From contig NZ_JAUSQU010000001.1 in the NCBI RefSeq assembly GCF_030811455.1, positions 6,510,001-6,574,000 of the forward strand: 64,000 bases of DNA. The letters are read 5' to 3'. Source of the stretch: Streptosporangium lutulentum. Lineage in GTDB: Bacteria; Actinomycetota; Actinomycetes; Streptosporangiales; Streptosporangiaceae. Made by a program: the position numbers and the translations under genes. The notes under the pieces were generated by a model. It was not told where the DNA came from and made no database searches. It saw only the letters and a program-made list of their open reading frames with translations. Shown here one piece after another: positions 61,714 through 64,000 of the stretch (position 1 is its first letter; every line of letters starts with the position of its first letter).

Positions 61714-62841
61714 TCATCGGTAAACGCGTGGAACCCGCGAACCGATCCTGGTCACGATCTCATGTGTGATCGTGCCCAGGGAATCCGCCCACTCCTGAGC
61801 GGTCGGCTCACCCTGCGAGCCGTCGCCGAACAGGATCACCTCGTCACCCTCGGACAGCGGATCGTCTCCCACATCGATCATGAACTGGTCCATGCATACC
61901 CGTCCGGCGATCCGCCGTCGCCGGCCCGCCGCCAGCACCTCCAGCCGGTTGGTGGCGTGCCGCAGGATGCCGTCCGCGTAGCCGAGGGGGACCAGGCCGA
62001 GCGTGGTCTCCCGGTCCGTGACGTACAGGTGCCCGTAGGACACCCCGGAATCCGCGGGCACCCGCTTGGCCAGGGCTATCCGGGCCACCAGGGTCATCGC
62101 GGGGCGCAGCCCGAAGTCCCCCAGCTCGGGCACGGGGCTCAGGCCGAAGACCGCGATGCCCGGCCGTACCATGTCGTAGCGCGCCTGCGGCAGGGTCAGC
62201 GTCGCCGCCGAGTTGGCGATGTGCTTGACGACGTGAGAGCCCCTGACGCCCGCCTTGTCGGCCATGGCCAGGGCCTCGTCGAAGGCGGCGAGCTGGAGCG
62301 CGATGGAGGGATCTCCCGGCATGTCGGCGCAGGCGAAGTGCGACCAGAGACCGACGATCTCGATCGTGCCCTCGGCCTGCTCGGCCAGCGCCCGGTCCAG
62401 CAGCGCGGGCCACTCCGCGAGCGCCGCGCCGCCACGCGACATGCCGGTGTCGACCTTCAGGTGCATCCTGGCGACCCTGCCCGCGCGACCGGCGGCTCCG
62501 GCGATCGCGTCCACCAGCCCGGGGGAGCCCGCCGACAGCTCCACGTCCTGCCGGACCGCCTCGTCCAGCGGCTCGTTCGGCGGGATGATCCACGACAGGA
62601 TGGGCGCGGTGATCCCCGCGGCCCGCAGCTCCAGGGCCTCACGGACGTAGGCGGTGCCCAGGCGGTCGGCCCCGCCCGAAAGGCAGGCCCGCGCACCGGC
62701 GACCAACCCGTGCCCGTAGGCGTCGGCCTTGACCGCTGCCATGGTCTCGGCGCCGGGAGCATGGCTCCTGAGCAGCGCGAGATTGTCCCGGATCGCGGAG
62801 AGGCTCACCCGAGCCTCGGCAGGAGTCGTTGGAACGCTCAT
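61714..62841 (-). CDS. alr: Alanine racemase
   Basis: From the ATG at 62841 the product has 375 residues. The PLP lysine is in METMAAVKADAYGHGLVAGA-type context (ETMAAVKADAYGHG) and the second catalytic residue Tyr is in DSGVSYGHLYVTDRE. HLKVDTGMSRGG, RYDMVRPGIAVFGLSP and RVCMDQFMIDVG complete the signature. It makes D-alanine for peptidoglycan. It follows nnr by 17 bases in the same direction. Confidence 0.96.
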   Translation of the reverse strand: MSVPTTPAEARVSLSAIRDNLALLRSHAPGAETMAAVKADAYGHGLVAGARACLSGGADRLGTAYVREALELRAAGITAPILSWIIPPNEPLDEAVRQDVELSAGSPGLVDAIAGAAGRAGRVARMHLKVDTGMSRGGAALAEWPALLDRALAEQAEGTIEIVGLWSHFACADMPGDPSIALQLAAFDEALAMADKAGVRGSHVVKHIANSAATLTLPQARYDMVRPGIAVFGLSPVPELGDFGLRPAMTLVARIALAKRVPADSGVSYGHLYVTDRETTLGLVPLGYADGILRHATNRLEVLAAGRRRRIAGRVCMDQFMIDVGDDPLSEGDEVILFGDGSQGEPTAQEWADSLGTITHEIVTRIGSRVPRVYR

Positions 62842-62858
62842 CCTTCCAGTCTGGCAGG

Positions 62859-64000
62859 TCAGCCGTCGTCCTGGGGCCGATCCATGATCGCTCTCATCGC
62901 CCCGGGGACGGCGTCCACGACGTCCCCCGCGGAGAGCGGACCGCGCCGACCCGCGATTCCGTGGAGGTAGGCGGCGCAGGAGGCCGCGTCGTATCCGCCG
63001 AGCCCCGCGGCCAGGAGCGTACCGGTGAGCCCGGCCAGCACGTCGCCGGTGCCGCCGGTGGCCAGCCACGGGCTGCCGGTGGGGTTGACCCTGACCGGCC
63101 GGCCCTCCTCCGCGACCAGCGTGGTCGAGCCCTTGAGCAGCACGGTCACGCCCAGCTCCGCCGCCGCCCGCCGTACGTGCTCCAGTCCTCGCGCCTCGAT
63201 CCGCTCGCGCGGCACGTCCAGCAGCCGCGACAGCTCGCCCGCGTGCGGAGTGATCAGCACGGGGGCGGTACGGCGGAGCAGCGTCCTGTCCTCGGCGACC
63301 AGCGTCAGCCCGTCGGCGTCCACGAGCACCGGGACGTCGCTCGCCAGCACCGAGCGGGCGATGGCGAGGGCGTCCTCATCCGTGCCGAGCCCGGGCCCGA
63401 GCACCCACGCCTGCACGCGGCCCGCCTCCTCGATCCCCTCCCCCGGCGCGAGGGTCGTGATCACGGTCTCGGGCCAGCGGGCCCGCACCTGCGCCACCGG
63501 CTCGGCGACACCCACGTAGCGGACCATGCCCGCCCCGGCCCGGATCGCCCCGCCCACGGCCAGCACCGCGGCCCCGGTGTAGCGCTCGCTCCCGGCCGCG
63601 ATCCCGACGACGCCCCGGCGGTATTTGTCGGAGGCGGCCCCGGGGACGGGCAGCAGCGACGCCACGTCGTCGTCGGTCAGCGCGGACGCGTCGGGGTCCG
63701 GCAGATGGGGGCCCAGCCCGATGCCGACGAGCTCCGCCCGCCCCGCGTGCCGCGCGCCCGGGTCGACGAGCAGTCCTGTCTTCCACGCCCCGAACGTGAC
63801 GGTGGCGTCCGCCACGACCGCGGCCCCGTCGACCCGCCCGCTGGACGCGTCCACCCCGCTCGGCACGTCCACCGCGACCACCTCGCAGGGCGCGTCGCTC
63901 GCGAGCCGGGCGAGGGTCGCGTACGGCTCGCGCAGGGGTCCGGTCCCGCCGATCCCGACCAGCCCGTCCACCACCAGGCGTGCCGCCCCGATGAGTTCGC
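62859..64000 (-). CDS. nnr: Bifunctional NAD(P)H-hydrate repair enzyme (epimerase/dehydratase), partial
   Basis: The gene runs off the window end, so the N-terminal epimerase domain is incomplete; about 380 residues are present. The part seen includes VDGLVGIGGTGPLREPYATL, EVVAVDVPSGVDASSGRVDG (epimerase end), then the ADP-dependent dehydratase (NnrD) with YRRGVVGIAAGSERYTGAAV, VLVDADGLTLVAEDRTLL, LITPHAGELSRLLDVPRERI and WLATGGTGDVLAGLTGTLLA. It repairs damaged NAD(P)H. The arrangement nnr-alr is typical in actinobacteria. Confidence 0.93.
   Translation of the reverse strand, partial: ELIGAARLVVDGLVGIGGTGPLREPYATLARLASDAPCEVVAVDVPSGVDASSGRVDGAAVVADATVTFGAWKTGLLVDPGARHAGRAELVGIGLGPHLPDPDASALTDDDVASLLPVPGAASDKYRRGVVGIAAGSERYTGAAVLAVGGAIRAGAGMVRYVGVAEPVAQVRARWPETVITTLAPGEGIEEAGRVQAWVLGPGLGTDEDALAIARSVLASDVPVLVDADGLTLVAEDRTLLRRTAPVLITPHAGELSRLLDVPRERIEARGLEHVRRAAAELGVTVLLKGSTTLVAEEGRPVRVNPTGSPWLATGGTGDVLAGLTGTLLAAGLGGYDAASCAAYLHGIAGRRGPLSAGDVVDAVPGAMRAIMDRPQDDG

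Overview
The window is a high-GC actinobacterial chromosome segment. Codon use, frequent GTG and TTG starts, overlapping GTGA/ATGA start-stop junctions, and several gene families point to the Streptosporangiaceae or a close relative (Streptosporangium/Nonomuraea type). These families include a Streptomyces-style gvp cluster, encapsulin with DyP peroxidase, DUF5319 and a SigD/ShbA-type sigma factor. The genus is an inference. Housekeeping genes (guaA, guaB, guaB3, groES-groEL, tsaD-rimI-tsaB, tsaE, alr, nnr) are interleaved with accessory blocks.

Layout. 1-8.3 kb: an oligosaccharide ABC importer without its own ATPase gene (binding protein, two permeases), coupled to a cytoplasmic glycosidase-like protein and followed by a secreted discoidin-domain glycosidase. 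8.4-11.9 kb: an AHSA1/ArsR pair behind two strong palindromes, a VOC protein, a decayed IS982-like transposase and an MFS exporter. 12-17 kb: guaA, an SDR, a DUF885 hydrolase and a DUF3592 membrane protein. 17.2-21.2 kb: a modular GH18 chitinase, then an ECF sigma factor with a membrane partner. 21.3-27.6 kb: a complete gas vesicle operon of eleven genes on the minus strand. Between gvpG and gvpO it carries an 88-residue protein made of eight 11-residue repeats, and a SigB-like promoter sequence lies upstream.

27.7-43.7 kb: a PLP decarboxylase, a HicA-like/HTH gene pair, an aldehyde dehydrogenase, a beta-propeller lipoprotein, an M36 protease, divergent glpD and nagA around a perfect palindrome, a DyP peroxidase with its encapsulin shell, and an XRE-like regulator. 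43.8-51.8 kb: guaB3, guaB, a TrmB/LuxR-like regulator, DUF5319, a short RsdA-like protein, sigD, groEL and groES. The groES promoter carries a CIRCE operator. This is the mycobacterial guaB3-guaB2-rsdA-sigD-groEL1-groES-tsaD-rimI-tsaB-tsaE-alr synteny block, with local insertions. 52-64 kb: a THUMP-like methyltransferase, a coiled-coil protein, a MarR/ene-reductase pair, the tRNA t6A genes, a class F sortase with a candidate substrate placed between tsaB and tsaE, and cell-wall and repair genes running off the end.

The main candidates for something new are the undecapeptide-repeat protein inside the gvp operon, a 62-bp repeat found both in the groES leader and inside the transposase remnant (59 of 62 bases identical), the HicA-like/HTH module with nested palindromes, the short RsdA-like protein without a membrane segment, and the sortase/doubly-anchored-protein insertion in the t6A cluster. 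All functional assignments are from reading motifs; no database search was run.
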